A stretch of 59,103 bases of DNA, taken from Acidobacteriota bacterium. GTDB taxonomy: Bacteria > Acidobacteriota > Terriglobia > Acidiferrales > UBA7541. Where the stretch lies: contig JAMCWK010000108.1 in the NCBI GenBank assembly GCA_023481105.1, positions 1-59,103 on the forward strand, read 5' to 3'. Below, piece by piece: positions 34,297 to 43,672 of the stretch. The notes under the pieces were generated by a model. The model was not told the origin of the DNA and searched no databases. It saw only the letters and a list, made by a program, of their open reading frames with translations. A program made the translations under genes and the position numbers. Numbering within the stretch: the stretch's first letter is position 1; the number at the start of each line of letters is the position of its first letter.

Positions 34297-35037
34297 ATGG
34301 TTAACTCCAACGAAATCTCGGAATCCTCACAGTCCCCGGTGCGCGCTGCTGTGGGCAAGCCAGATCTGTTTAGTGCGCGAGCGTGGCTGCGGGCCGTGCT
34401 GGCGTTGTTGTGCTGTGCGGCCGTCCTATTTGTTCCCGCTGGCCGCTGGGATCTCCCGATGTTCTGGGCCTATTGGTTTGTATTCATTTCGATTTCTGCG
34501 GGAATCCTGGCGCTGGTTCACCGAAGATTTCCGGACCTCTTGCAGGAACGATATCGCCCGGGACCGGGGGCGCGCGACCCCAGAACGCGGCCACTGCTGG
34601 TGCCGTTCATTGCGGGGCACTGGATCGTGGCGGGGCTGGATGTGGGACGCTACCGCTGGTCCGGGGAGCTTCCCGTGGCTGCGCAATTGGCCGGATTGGC
34701 CATCATGGCGCTCGGGCTGTGCGGCTGGGGGTGGGCCATGCTATCGAATCGTTTCTTTTCCTCCGAAGTACGCATACAAAGCGACCGCGGGCACACCGTT
34801 GTGAGTAGCGGGCCGTATCGTTTCGTTCGGCATCCAGGATACGCCTGCGCACTGTTTGTCTTTGGCGCCAGCGGACTTGCACTCGGATCGCTGTGGGCCA
34901 TCTTGCCGGCCATCGGAATTGTGCTGATATTTCTGCGGCGAACGAAATTGGAAGACGACATCCTGCGGGCCGAACTGCAAGGGTATGCCGAATATGCAAA
35001 GCAGGTCCGCTTCCGGCTATTGCCTGGTGTGTGGTAG
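34297..35037 (+). CDS. Isoprenylcysteine carboxyl-methyltransferase-like membrane protein
   Basis: 246 aa from ATG 34297. Several transmembrane segments (AVLALLCCAAVLFVPAG, FWAYWFVFISISAGILAL, VAAQLAGLAIMALGLCGWGWAM, ALFVFGASGLALGSLWAI). The ICMT/PEMT catalytic region is conserved: SSGPYRFVRHPGYA, and later RRTKLEDDILRAELQGYAEYAKQVRFRLLPGVW. Related bacterial enzymes methylate lipids or small molecules; a role is unknown here. The promoter at 34255-34284 decides the start. The next gene begins 34 nt downstream. Confidence 0.82.
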   Translation: MVNSNEISESSQSPVRAAVGKPDLFSARAWLRAVLALLCCAAVLFVPAGRWDLPMFWAYWFVFISISAGILALVHRRFPDLLQERYRPGPGARDPRTRPLLVPFIAGHWIVAGLDVGRYRWSGELPVAAQLAGLAIMALGLCGWGWAMLSNRFFSSEVRIQSDRGHTVVSSGPYRFVRHPGYACALFVFGASGLALGSLWAILPAIGIVLIFLRRTKLEDDILRAELQGYAEYAKQVRFRLLPGVW

Positions 35038-35071
35038 CTTTTTCACTTCTCGTTTCTGCTCGGGAGCCTGC

Positions 35072-35995
35072 ATGAACTTCAAAATCTGGGGTGTGGCAGC
35101 GGCGATGTTGTGTACGTGTATTTCGGTGGCGGCCCAGTCCGCGCCAGCCGCCAAGCCGGAACCGGAGGAGCCGGACTTTGCCTTTGTCTCCGGCAGCCCC
35201 TACACCCAGGTGAAGAAATCGGTACAAATCATTCATCAAACGGCGTTCGGCACACGCCGGGTGACGGACCCGTTGGGCACGCGGAATGACGATTCGTTTC
35301 TGTTTTTTCAGCGCGTCGAATACGGTATGACCGACCGCTGGGAGCTGGACATCATGTTTCCAGCCGCAGGCAGCCGCACGCGGCAGAATGGCGCGACCAT
35401 TTCGAGTGCGTACGGAATGACGGACGCTGTAATTGGCGCGCGCTATCGCTTCCTCGACGAGGAATCGGCACCAGTGACCGTGGCCATGGGCCCCCAGCTT
35501 ATTCTGCCCACCGGAAGCGTGCAGATGGGAACTGGATTGGGCGGGGCGGGATTTGCCTGGGACGTGGCCGTTGCCAAGGACTGGGGCGGTCCGGTGTTTT
35601 GGTTCAACACCTTCAACTACCATGTGATTCCATCCGGCGACGACTCGACGCCAGGCTCATCAAGGAAGTTTGCGCTGCACGGCACAACCTGGGCCACCGC
35701 GATCGGGCTGCGCCCGATGGAACGCGCGCGGCTTGATGGCAGCAAGCACGACCTGCACGGTTTTCTCGAATTAGGCGGAAACTGGCAGCAGTCCGTGGAT
35801 CCGGGCGCGATCTCCGGCACGCGCGTTGGAGAACTCACGTGGACATTTGCGCCGGGCTTGCGCTACGGGTACATTACTTCACGGAAAATGTTGATTGAAA
35901 TCGGCGTGTCCGTGCCGATCGGACTGGGACCGAACGGGCCGAAGCGCGGAGTCATTATTCAATTCCAGTTTGAAAAGTTGTTTGGAGAGCAGTAG
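35072..35995 (+). CDS. Outer-membrane beta-barrel protein, transporter-like
   Basis: 307 aa from ATG 35072 (GGGAG upstream); the in-frame extension from 34985 lies inside the previous gene. Signal peptide (WGVAAAMLCTCISVAAQ). The mature chain alternates hydrophobic and polar residues with frequent aromatic positions, as in a beta-barrel (FFQRVEYGMTDRWELDIMF, YGMTDAVIGARYRFL), and ends in FQFEKLFGEQ. Similar proteins are annotated as outer-membrane transporters or phenol-degradation MetA-type proteins. Substrate unknown. A LolA-fold gene follows at 12 nt. Confidence 0.65.
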   Translation: MNFKIWGVAAAMLCTCISVAAQSAPAAKPEPEEPDFAFVSGSPYTQVKKSVQIIHQTAFGTRRVTDPLGTRNDDSFLFFQRVEYGMTDRWELDIMFPAAGSRTRQNGATISSAYGMTDAVIGARYRFLDEESAPVTVAMGPQLILPTGSVQMGTGLGGAGFAWDVAVAKDWGGPVFWFNTFNYHVIPSGDDSTPGSSRKFALHGTTWATAIGLRPMERARLDGSKHDLHGFLELGGNWQQSVDPGAISGTRVGELTWTFAPGLRYGYITSRKMLIEIGVSVPIGLGPNGPKRGVIIQFQFEKLFGEQ

Positions 35996-36006
35996 CGAAA
36001 CCGGGG

Positions 36007-36780
36007 ATGGTGAGGGCGATGCGGAATTCGTGGTGGGCAATCATCAGTTCGGCGTCTTGCGTTGCGCTGGCGACAATAGTGACGATGGCGCAGCCTGTTC
36101 AGCAGGCTGTGGCAAGGAAAACAGCGCAGCCGACGGCAGAGCAACTCATTGCGAAATACGTGCAGGCCATCGGCGGGAGAGCGGCGATTGAAAGGGTCAC
36201 CTCGCGGGTGACAACGGGCACAATGGATCTTGGGGGGACGCTGATCTCCATGGAGTTGAGCGAGAAGGCACCTGATAAATTCCTTTCCATTTTGGAAGTG
36301 CCCGGTGTCGGTGCGGTGAAACAGGGCTACGACGGCAAGATCGGGTGGGAACAGACGCCGAATCAGGGTGTGCAAGAATTGGAAGGCGCGACTCTGGCAG
36401 CAGTGCGGCGCAATGCTCAATTGTATCGCTGGCTGCGCATGAAGGAACTCTTCGAGAAACTGGAGTTGAGCGGCGCAGTCAAAGTGGGCGATCGGGACAC
36501 GTACGTGATGGATGCCACGCCGCCGGAAGGGCATGTAGAAAAATTCTATTTTGACTCGGAAACGGGTCTCCTGCTGAAGCGGGACTACAAATTGGACACT
36601 CCGGACGGTCTGTTGACGTTTGAAACCTTTTACGAGGATTACCGCGTGGTGGACGGAATCAAGATGGCTTTTGCGCTGCGGCGCGTGGGACCGGATAATG
36701 TCGTCAGCCTCAAGTTCACCGAGATCAAGCAGAATGTGGAGCTGGACAACGCGCGGTTTGCCAAGCCGCTAGCGCCGTGA
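36007..36780 (+). CDS. LolA-fold exported protein (outer-membrane lipoprotein-sorting-like)
   Basis: 257 aa with a signal sequence (WWAIISSASCVALATIVTMA). The mature part begins PTAEQLIAKYVQAIGG, followed by TTGTMDLGGTLISMELSEKAPDKF, GYDGKIGWEQTP and FYFDSETGLLLKRDYKLDTPDG. This is the LolA/LppX-like half-barrel pattern, in a subgroup often found in Acidobacteria. Partner or cargo is unknown. It follows the outer-membrane protein by 12 nt and is probably co-transcribed with it. A different LolA-like gene is at 12009-12665. Confidence 0.6.
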   Translation: MVRAMRNSWWAIISSASCVALATIVTMAQPVQQAVARKTAQPTAEQLIAKYVQAIGGRAAIERVTSRVTTGTMDLGGTLISMELSEKAPDKFLSILEVPGVGAVKQGYDGKIGWEQTPNQGVQELEGATLAAVRRNAQLYRWLRMKELFEKLELSGAVKVGDRDTYVMDATPPEGHVEKFYFDSETGLLLKRDYKLDTPDGLLTFETFYEDYRVVDGIKMAFALRRVGPDNVVSLKFTEIKQNVELDNARFAKPLAP

Positions 36781-37230
36781 GAGTCGTTTGTAGCAACGAC
36801 GCTTTCTTCATTGCGTGAACTAGATTCTCCTTGCTTTTGCCGAGCTCTGAATGACAACTCCGCCCGACAAAGGCCCCAGCCGCCTGCCGACATCAATTTT
36901 CCCTTATTCCATCCCCAGTTAGCCGCCAATTCGAAGAAAGCACGTCTGGCCCAGCGTTTGCACTATTGCCATTGCCGTGTGTAGAGGCGAAGCTTATCTG
37001 AGCAGCCGAGAATGCAGGCAGGAGCCCGAATCTGGAGTGAACACTCCGGACTATCTGACGGAGAAACAAGCACTTAGTTGTACCCAGGTGCGGCGGTGCC
37101 TGATTACGGGCGGTGAACTTCGCCGGACTGACCCAGCGCGAATCTCCGCACGAGGTGCGCGCTCCCGCCCGGCCTGTATGCCCGCCAAATGCGGTACCTT
37201 CAAGCGATTACATTCAAGGAGCCTATTGCC
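36781..37230. other. 450-base intergenic region before transketolase
   Basis: I see no convincing coding region. A short hairpin GGAGT-GAAC-ACTCC is at 37034-37047. No riboswitch class is recognisable by eye. The last part contains the AAGGAG of the transketolase gene. Confidence 0.5.
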
Positions 37231-39483
37231 ATGAGCACACCCCGACAACAGCGCGGCCCGAGGCTAAACGTGGAAGAGTTGCGCCGCGCGGCAGCGGAAA
37301 TGCGCGCCATCGACCTGGTGGACATCTTTGCGGCCGGTTCAGGACATCCGGGAGGGACGCTCTCGATTATGGATTTGGCGGCGGCGCTATACCTGCGCGT
37401 GCTGAACCACGACCCGGCGGATCCGGGCTGGCCGGAACGCGATCGCGTGTACTGGTCAGCAGGCCACAAGGCGCCAGCGCTCTATGTGGCACTGGGAAAA
37501 GCCGGGTATTTTCCGCTGGAGGATACGGTGCTGCTGCGGCAGCTTGGCTCGGGTTTCGAGGGCCATCCCAATCGCCTGAAAGTGCCGGGAGTGGAAGTGT
37601 CCAGCGGGTCGCTGGGGCAGGGCATGGGCGCGGCGGTAGGGAACGCCCTGGCGGCGAAACTGCTGGGCAAACCATACCGCGTTTACTGCTTTATGGGCGA
37701 TGGAGAACAGCAGGAGGGAAGCATTTGGGAAGGCGTAATGGCTGGAGGGCATTACAAGCTGGACAACCTGTGCGGGGTGATAGACCAGAACCAATTGCAA
37801 ATTGACGGCTGGGTCAAGGAAGTGATGGGCGTCGAATCCCTGGCAGCGAAATACGCGGCGTTTGGTTGGAACGTGGTCGAGCTTGACGGGCACAACATGG
37901 AGCAAATTGTCGCAGCTTTCGAAAAGGCCGCGACGACAACAGGCAAGCCAACCGTACTGATTGCACGCACGGTGAAGGGCAAGGGCGTGTCGTTCATGGA
38001 GAATGAAGCGAGCTGGCACGGCGTCGCACCGAACAAGGAGCAGTTCGAAAAGGCCATCCCGAATTTGATTACAGCGGATGTGCCGCGGGAACGCGTGGAC
38101 GCACTGATCGCTCGCGCAGCGGAAAACGCCAAGCGCGTCGCCAAAGACACCAAGGCGGCTATCCCCCAGTTCAAGTCCGACCGCTGGTGGAACTCCACTC
38201 CGAACATGAAAGTGGACATGGACCCCACGCGCATGGGTTTCGGACGGGCGCTGGACAGTGCGGGAGAAGACCCGCGCGTGGTGACCATCCATGCGGACAT
38301 CTCCAATTCCATCCGTATCACGGATTTTGAAGCCAAGCATCCGGAGCGCAAGAATCGCGTCTTCAGCGTGGGCATCGCCGAACAGAACATGATGAGCGTG
38401 GCGGCGGGGCTCTCCAAGGAAGGCCTCATCCCGGTGACGGGCACGTACGGCGTGTTTGCGTCCGGGCGGGCGTGGGACCAGATTCGCACGACCATCTGCT
38501 ACTCGAACCTCAACGTGAAGATTGCCGGTGCACACGGTGGTATCTCCGTGGGGCCGGACGGCGCCACGCACCAGTCGCTGGAAGAGATTTCGCTGATGAG
38601 CATCCTGCCGAACATGCACGTGTACGTGCCGTGCGATTCCGTGGAGACGGAAAAAGCAACCAAGCACGCGTTGTTGGAACTGGACGGGCCTGCGTATCTT
38701 CGCTTCGCGCGGGAGGCAACGCCCATCGTGACCAAGAAGGAGACGCCGTACCGCTACGGGGCTGCCAATGTGATCCGCTACCGCGGGGAGCAGGCCAAGT
38801 TTATGGATGCCTTCGAGACGGTTCTGGCGAGCGAATACAAAAACGAGCATGAAGACGCGGCGATCGTCGCCTGCGGGCCCATGGTGCCCGAGGCGATGCG
38901 TGCGGCTTGGATTCTGAAGGAAGACTACGGCCTTGAAGTGCGCGTGGTGAATGTGCACACGGTGAAACCGCTGGATGAGGCGGCGCTTGTGGCGGCCGCG
39001 GCGGAAACGCGATGCATCGTGACGGCGGAAGAACATCAAGTGGGCGGGTTTGGAAACATCATTGCCGGGGCGATCCTGAAGCACCGCAGCGCACATGAAC
39101 ACCCGCTGCTCTTTGACATGGTTGGCGTGAAAGACCGCTTCGGGCTTTCCGGAAAGCCGTGGGAACTGGTGCAGGCGTTCGGGCTGACGGCGGAACACAT
39201 TGCCGAACGCGTGCAGAAGCTGGTGGCGCGAAAGCGCCCCGCTACCGCAGAAACGCTGGTGCATTCGTCCATCCTGGCGGCGGTGGAGTGCAGCCGTTGC
39301 CATACCTTGGTGCCCTTTGGCGAGTTTATGTGCGAGACGCCGCTGGCAGGCGAGGAGATTTGCGCGGACTGCGAACGTCGGTCCGCGGTCACCTGTGCGG
39401 AGTGCCGCACGGAATGGACGCTCTCCAATCCGAACTTCAGCTACCTGTGCCGGGATTGCCGGGATATCGCCGTGCAGTGCTAG
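37231..39483 (+). CDS. Transketolase with a C-terminal cysteine-rich extension
   Basis: Thiamine-diphosphate enzyme of the pentose phosphate pathway, 750 aa from ATG 37231 (AAGGAG upstream; an earlier start at 37189 is rejected). N-terminal TPP domain: AAGSGHPGGTLS, VSSGSLGQGMGAA and GDGEQQEGSIWEG. The central domain contains SVGIAEQNMMSVAAGLS. The C-terminal TK domain ends near ERVQKLVARK. About 70 extra residues then hold ten Cys, mostly as Cys-x2-Cys pairs (C687/C690, C701, C711/C714, C722/C725, C740/C743, C750), resembling one or more zinc ribbons. I know no such tail in standard transketolase. N- and C-terminal parts look closer to the two-subunit (split) type fused into one chain. Confidence 0.92.
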   Translation: MSTPRQQRGPRLNVEELRRAAAEMRAIDLVDIFAAGSGHPGGTLSIMDLAAALYLRVLNHDPADPGWPERDRVYWSAGHKAPALYVALGKAGYFPLEDTVLLRQLGSGFEGHPNRLKVPGVEVSSGSLGQGMGAAVGNALAAKLLGKPYRVYCFMGDGEQQEGSIWEGVMAGGHYKLDNLCGVIDQNQLQIDGWVKEVMGVESLAAKYAAFGWNVVELDGHNMEQIVAAFEKAATTTGKPTVLIARTVKGKGVSFMENEASWHGVAPNKEQFEKAIPNLITADVPRERVDALIARAAENAKRVAKDTKAAIPQFKSDRWWNSTPNMKVDMDPTRMGFGRALDSAGEDPRVVTIHADISNSIRITDFEAKHPERKNRVFSVGIAEQNMMSVAAGLSKEGLIPVTGTYGVFASGRAWDQIRTTICYSNLNVKIAGAHGGISVGPDGATHQSLEEISLMSILPNMHVYVPCDSVETEKATKHALLELDGPAYLRFAREATPIVTKKETPYRYGAANVIRYRGEQAKFMDAFETVLASEYKNEHEDAAIVACGPMVPEAMRAAWILKEDYGLEVRVVNVHTVKPLDEAALVAAAAETRCIVTAEEHQVGGFGNIIAGAILKHRSAHEHPLLFDMVGVKDRFGLSGKPWELVQAFGLTAEHIAERVQKLVARKRPATAETLVHSSILAAVECSRCHTLVPFGEFMCETPLAGEEICADCERRSAVTCAECRTEWTLSNPNFSYLCRDCRDIAVQC

Positions 39484-39540
39484 CGAGCACGGTCCGACTT
39501 CTACCTCTGAAGAACTTCTTTCCTTTACCGGGTAATTGTG

Positions 39541-39546
39541 TATACT
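39541..39546 (+). promoter_or_regulatory. Possible -10 box before the membrane protein gene
   Basis: TATACT preceded by TTGTG, about 100 bases before ATG 39648. No good -35 is visible. Confidence 0.3.
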
Positions 39547-39647
39547 GCGCGGTTAAATGCACTCGCAGGAAACGCTGAGTTGCCCGCGAAGTGGCTCAGC
39601 AAACCCTGCGCGGCCCCGGGCCCCCAAATTAACTTAGGAGGCTCCTC

Positions 39648-40853
39648 ATGTTCGGTTCTGCGCTTCTGGACGTTGCCATCGGACTCGTTTTTGTTTATCT
39701 CCTGCTCGCGGTTTTTTGCACGGCAATCACGGAAGTATTTTCGCGCCGAAAAGATTGGCGCGCGGTGATGTTGAAAGAAGGCATCGAGCACATTTTCACT
39801 GGAATTCCGGATGTCGCGCAGGCTATTTATGCGCACCCCTTCATCAAGGCATTGGCGCGGAAGGAGGAGAAGCCAAACCACATTCCTCCGCGGACCTTTG
39901 CCCTGGCGCTCATGGACATTGCTGGGCGCGGCCAGAAAGGCGACACGCCACACGAACGATTTCGCGCCGCGATGGCTGGCGCGGGCGCAAGTGCGGCCGG
40001 ATCGGATTTGAGATCTATGCTATTTGCGGTGGCGGGAGATCCCAAGCTGGATGCAGAGGTTGCAACGGAACGCGTGGCCGCATGGTTTGACGAATCCATG
40101 AGCTTGGTCACCGGCTGGTACCGGCAAAAGATGCAGAAGATCAGCGTGGTCGTGGCGTTGGTGGTCACCCTGGTTGCCAATGCGGACACCTTTCACATCG
40201 CCGGCCGCCTGTGGAGCAATCCGACGCTGCGAGCCGCTATCCTGGCGCAAGCCACCGAGCGTGCCAAGAAGGCCCCCCAGCTCACCATCGAATATCCTGA
40301 CCCGGACGCGCCGATTCCCAGCGCACCGGTGGAGGCTGCTCCGGCGGCGTCCACAGCACCCAGCGGCCTGACCCAGGAAGATCTGGCGGCGCTCGGGCAA
40401 GTGACCGGATGGTCGGATGATTTGCACAAACTGAATGCGGAATTCCGCCGTGCGGACTTGCGCAAAGATGCCAATGTCTTGCCATGCCTGACCGCACTGG
40501 AATCGGCACGGAGGCCTTGCCAGCCTCCGCCTAAGCCCGGAGAAAAAGTCCTCGACCCCAATACCGACCCCTGTTGCGTATGGGTCGCCAATCAGTTGGC
40601 CGCCGCGCGCCAAGATTCGGCCATCCACTGGACGGCGATGGCAACTCATCCCGCCGAATTCGGCGCCTGGCTGCTGTGGCTAATATCGCATCGCGCCGCG
40701 GGCTGGCTGCTGACGGCCATTGCCGTTTCTTTGGGTGCGCCGTTCTGGTTTGCGGCACTGCAAAAGCTAATCAAGCTGCGTTCCCCGAGCGAGTCGAAGG
40801 GCGACAAAGCGAGCGGGAGAACGCCGCCCGCAACGGCGCCAGCAAAGGGCTGA
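39648..40853 (+). CDS. Uncharacterised membrane protein
   Basis: 401 aa with a strong AGGAGG start. An N-terminal transmembrane segment (ALLDVAIGLVFVYLLLAVFC) is followed by a cytosolic-type region TEVFSRRKDWRAVMLKEGIEH. Two more hydrophobic stretches follow: about 164-180 (ISVVVALVVTLVANADTF) and about 345-372 (EFGAWLLWLI..TAIAVSLGAPFWF). A Pro/Ala-rich linker sits at 218-240. The N-terminal 'DVAIGLVFVYLLLAVFCTAI' pattern recurs in widespread proteins of unknown function. The next gene, 15 nt downstream, encodes an exported lipoprotein, so the two may form a system. I can assign no activity. Confidence 0.7.
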   Translation: MFGSALLDVAIGLVFVYLLLAVFCTAITEVFSRRKDWRAVMLKEGIEHIFTGIPDVAQAIYAHPFIKALARKEEKPNHIPPRTFALALMDIAGRGQKGDTPHERFRAAMAGAGASAAGSDLRSMLFAVAGDPKLDAEVATERVAAWFDESMSLVTGWYRQKMQKISVVVALVVTLVANADTFHIAGRLWSNPTLRAAILAQATERAKKAPQLTIEYPDPDAPIPSAPVEAAPAASTAPSGLTQEDLAALGQVTGWSDDLHKLNAEFRRADLRKDANVLPCLTALESARRPCQPPPKPGEKVLDPNTDPCCVWVANQLAAARQDSAIHWTAMATHPAEFGAWLLWLISHRAAGWLLTAIAVSLGAPFWFAALQKLIKLRSPSESKGDKASGRTPPATAPAKG

Positions 40854-40868
40854 AGGAAAGGGACTCTG

Positions 40869-41788
40869 ATGCGTAAAACGTGCTGTTGTGTTCGCTCCCT
40901 TGCTGCACTACTGGTCTTGCTGACGGCTTGCCCGGCAGGGAACGCCGGATCCGTAGCGCTCAGCAAGACATGGGTCAAGAAGCACATGAACCGCGCCACA
41001 CTGAATGCCGTCAATTTCACTGTCTCTTTTTCGCATGAGCGAGCCAATCCTGTCGGCAAGGACGGCGACGACGGCGATCTTCACGCTTCCGGGATTGCCA
41101 AAACAGTGGGCCTGCCGATGGTTGTGGAGGTGGTCAACGCCGCGCAGCAGGACGCGGCCGTGAATATCTTGCGAACGAAAGCCGGGACTTCGACTCATGC
41201 GCGAATCGCGGGAGTGTGGCGACTGTGGTTTGAACACCCGTCCAAGGCGCAGCAGAAACAATTCGATCCCATCCCCGATCCAGAGGACACGAACCCTAAA
41301 CACGTTTTTGAGATTCACCCCGTCACCATGGTGGACACGAAGAGTACGCTTAGCTCATTCGTGCCGATTCCCAAGTTCGAAGCTTATGATGCGGTCACCG
41401 CGTTTGAGTATTACGATAAGTTGAAGGCGACAATTCAGGCCAGCAGACGGTCATTACTATCACGTCGCCGAAGGCCCAGTACAACTACGCGGAATTCAAG
41501 ATTGAATTGCTGGGCAATCCAATGGCGGTGGAAGACGGTTTCTTAGTCTTGACGAAAGTTCTCACCATGGAAGGTAATCAAGCGAGCGAAAAGCCGCGGA
41601 GGATGATTTTTGTAAAGGACACGCCAGCGGCGGCAGAGCTCGCCGGGAAAAAAAAGGGGGAACGCTTGCGCGTGCTGGGCATCCCGCGCATTAATTTGGC
41701 GGAGGTTGCCGTGCTGGTGCAGCAGAACGGGCTCGAACAATTCACCACGAATCTGCCCTATGAAATGATCATTGTGGGAGTGAAGTAA
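40869..41788 (+). pseudogene. Uncharacterised lipoprotein gene with a single frameshift
   Basis: The first frame (40869 to about 41436) encodes an exported protein with a lipobox LLTAC (C21). The text then shifts: the conserved-looking continuation QQTVITITSPKAQYNYAEF runs in another frame to 41788 and ends YEMIIVGVK. One extra G at the GG of 41438-41439 (CAGGCCAG to CAGGGCCAG) joins the two into a 306-aa protein. This may be a sequencing or assembly error or a true mutation. Function is unknown. The gene follows the membrane protein by 15 nt and has GGAAAGG before the ATG. Confidence 0.7.
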
Positions 41789-41801
41789 TTGTGCGGAAAA
41801 T

Positions 41802-41877
41802 TGGTGGACGGCAGGGGATTCGAACCCCCGACCTTCGCGTTGCGAACGCGACGCTCTCCCAACTGAGCTAGCCGCCC
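41802..41877 (-). tRNA. tRNA-Ala, anticodon CGC
   Basis: Cloverleaf read on the minus strand: acceptor GGGCGGC/GCCGTCC with the G3-U70 pair that identifies alanine, discriminator A, and CCA encoded. The anticodon stem TCGCG/CGCGA holds loop TTCGCAA with anticodon CGC (codon GCG). The T arm is GGGGGTTCGAATCCCC. Confidence 0.96.
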
Positions 41878-41959
41878 ACGGGCGCAATTCCAGCACTACA
41901 CAGCAAAACTATTTTAACACTGAAGCGCGGGCGAAGAGAACGGAGTCACTGGCGCGCGG

Positions 41960-43573
41960 TCACGGCCGCGGAACTGCGCTGCCGGCACGCTGGGCGACAA
42001 TTTTCTTGGCGTTCTCGTACAGCGCACGAGCCTGCGGAAGAACTTCGATGGCCTTCTGCACTTGGACGTCGTCCTCGAGCGCGACTTTATAGCCTTCCGA
42101 TAGCCCGAAAGTGGAAACGAAAAGCTCGCGTTTGATCTTGTGCTGAACCCAGCGGAGGTTCGCCTGCAAGTCGGCTTCGGTAAAGCTGATGCCCTGCTTG
42201 TCGAGATAGCGGCGAAGTTCCTGAATGACCTGATCGTCGGCAGTGAAGTCGCGGGTAATGGTGCGGTTTTGCGCCAGATAATAGCGGGCAAAGCCGCCGA
42301 CGCCGATTTCAAAGGGGTAGAAAACGTCCCGGCGCAGCAGGAGATCCTGGAAACGATTGTTCTTGGGAGCAGCCACCTGCACGTCTGGTGCGATGCCACC
42401 TCCACCCAGCACCTGACGGCCGCTATCGGTGAGCTTCACATCCGTGGTGTTCTGATTGTTTTTGCGATTGTAGTGGTAATCGTAAAGTGAGACGGCCTTG
42501 TAATCTCTCTGGATGAGGCGGCCGCTGGGCGTGTAGTAGCGCGCTGTGGTTAAGGCCAAGCCCGTGTTTTCGCCAAGCTGGATGACAGTTTGGACAAGGC
42601 CTTTGCCGAAGCTGTTTTCACCGACGATGAGGCCGCGGTCGTGGTCCTGAATGGCGCCGGCAACGATTTCCGAGGCGGAGGCGCTGTACGGACCCATAAG
42701 CAAAACCAGCGGCACGTCCACGCCTTGATTGCCACGAACCGCATGATAGCGCCGCTCCTGCGAGGCGCGGCCGCGATGTGAAACAATCAACTGGTTCTTG
42801 TCCAGGAACATGTCCGCCACGGAGACGGCTTCGTTGAGCAAGCCGCCCGGATTGGTCCGCAGGTCAAGGATGAGACCTTTCAGCGACGCCACATCGAGCT
42901 CACGAAGAGCGTCGGTCAACTCGCGGCTGGTGACTTCATTGAAGCTGGTCAGCCGCACATAGCCGATGCCCGGGCGGACCATCAAGACATTGTCCACAGC
43001 GTGGCGGGGAATCTCGTCGCGAACGACCGTGAAATCGAGGGACTTTTCCGCGCCTTCACGTCCGACCGTTACTTTGACGACGGTGCCCTTGGGGCCTTTG
43101 AGCATGTCCGCGACTTCCGTGGTGGTCAGGCCTTCCGTGGACTTGTCGTCCACCTTGAGGATGACGTCCCCCGGGCGGATGCCGACCTTGTAAGCCGGAG
43201 AGCCGACAAAAGGCGCCATGACCACGGTGCGGCCGTCGCGCGGGCCGACCTGCATTCCCACACCGTAATATTTGCCGTGCTGGTCCTCGCGGAGCAGAGA
43301 AAACTGGCGCTGGTCGAAGAAGTTCGAATGAGGGTCCAGGCCGCGCAGCATGCCGGGAATGGCGCCGTCATAAATCAGCTTGTCAACATCCACCGGCTCG
43401 GCGTAGTTCTGCTGCACAATGGCCAGCACACGGGTAAAACTGCGAAGCGATTCTTGCGCGTCACTGGCGCCGGCGGCTGTGGCGCGGACGGAGGGGCCAT
43501 ACATGCCGCCCAGCAGAGCGGAAACGACCAAAATGCCAGCGACCAGAAACACACCGCGCCCGTTGGCTTTCAT
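41960..43573 (-). CDS. S41-family C-terminal processing protease
   Basis: Periplasmic serine protease of the CtpA/Prc group, 537 aa from ATG 43573; an upstream GTG 43594 is less likely. An N-terminal hydrophobic anchor (GVFLVAGILVVSALLGG) precedes a PDZ domain (GMQVGPRDGRTVVMAP..KVGIRPGDVIL, about 95-165). The catalytic domain has GLILDLRTNPGGLL, the nucleophile Ser in PYSASASEIVAGA and the Lys of GENSFGKGLVQ. A C-terminal helical part follows. Such proteases trim the C-termini of envelope proteins. A short AGG ribosome-binding sequence lies before 43573. Divergent from tatA. Confidence 0.92.
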   Translation of the reverse strand: MKANGRGVFLVAGILVVSALLGGMYGPSVRATAAGASDAQESLRSFTRVLAIVQQNYAEPVDVDKLIYDGAIPGMLRGLDPHSNFFDQRQFSLLREDQHGKYYGVGMQVGPRDGRTVVMAPFVGSPAYKVGIRPGDVILKVDDKSTEGLTTTEVADMLKGPKGTVVKVTVGREGAEKSLDFTVVRDEIPRHAVDNVLMVRPGIGYVRLTSFNEVTSRELTDALRELDVASLKGLILDLRTNPGGLLNEAVSVADMFLDKNQLIVSHRGRASQERRYHAVRGNQGVDVPLVLLMGPYSASASEIVAGAIQDHDRGLIVGENSFGKGLVQTVIQLGENTGLALTTARYYTPSGRLIQRDYKAVSLYDYHYNRKNNQNTTDVKLTDSGRQVLGGGGIAPDVQVAAPKNNRFQDLLLRRDVFYPFEIGVGGFARYYLAQNRTITRDFTADDQVIQELRRYLDKQGISFTEADLQANLRWVQHKIKRELFVSTFGLSEGYKVALEDDVQVQKAIEVLPQARALYENAKKIVAQRAGSAVPRP

Positions 43574-43626
43574 TCCGACCTCACTTTTCGCCACTCGTCA
43601 AATTAGCATAGCATAGGCCTCAAGGT

Positions 43627-43655
43627 TTGACACTCCCAGATGTGTCTTCTATGAT
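43627..43655 (+). promoter_or_regulatory. Sigma70 promoter of tatAC
   Basis: TTGACA (43627-43632), 17 bp, TATGAT (43650-43655). Predicted start near 43662, about 11 nt before ATG 43673. Confidence 0.75.
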
Positions 43656-43672
43656 GCGAGCGAGAGGACTGC

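Noticed and set aside
37456-39303. Minus-strand ORF of 615 codons
   Set aside because: Antisense shadow of transketolase; composition is His/Arg/Phe-rich and no family is seen.
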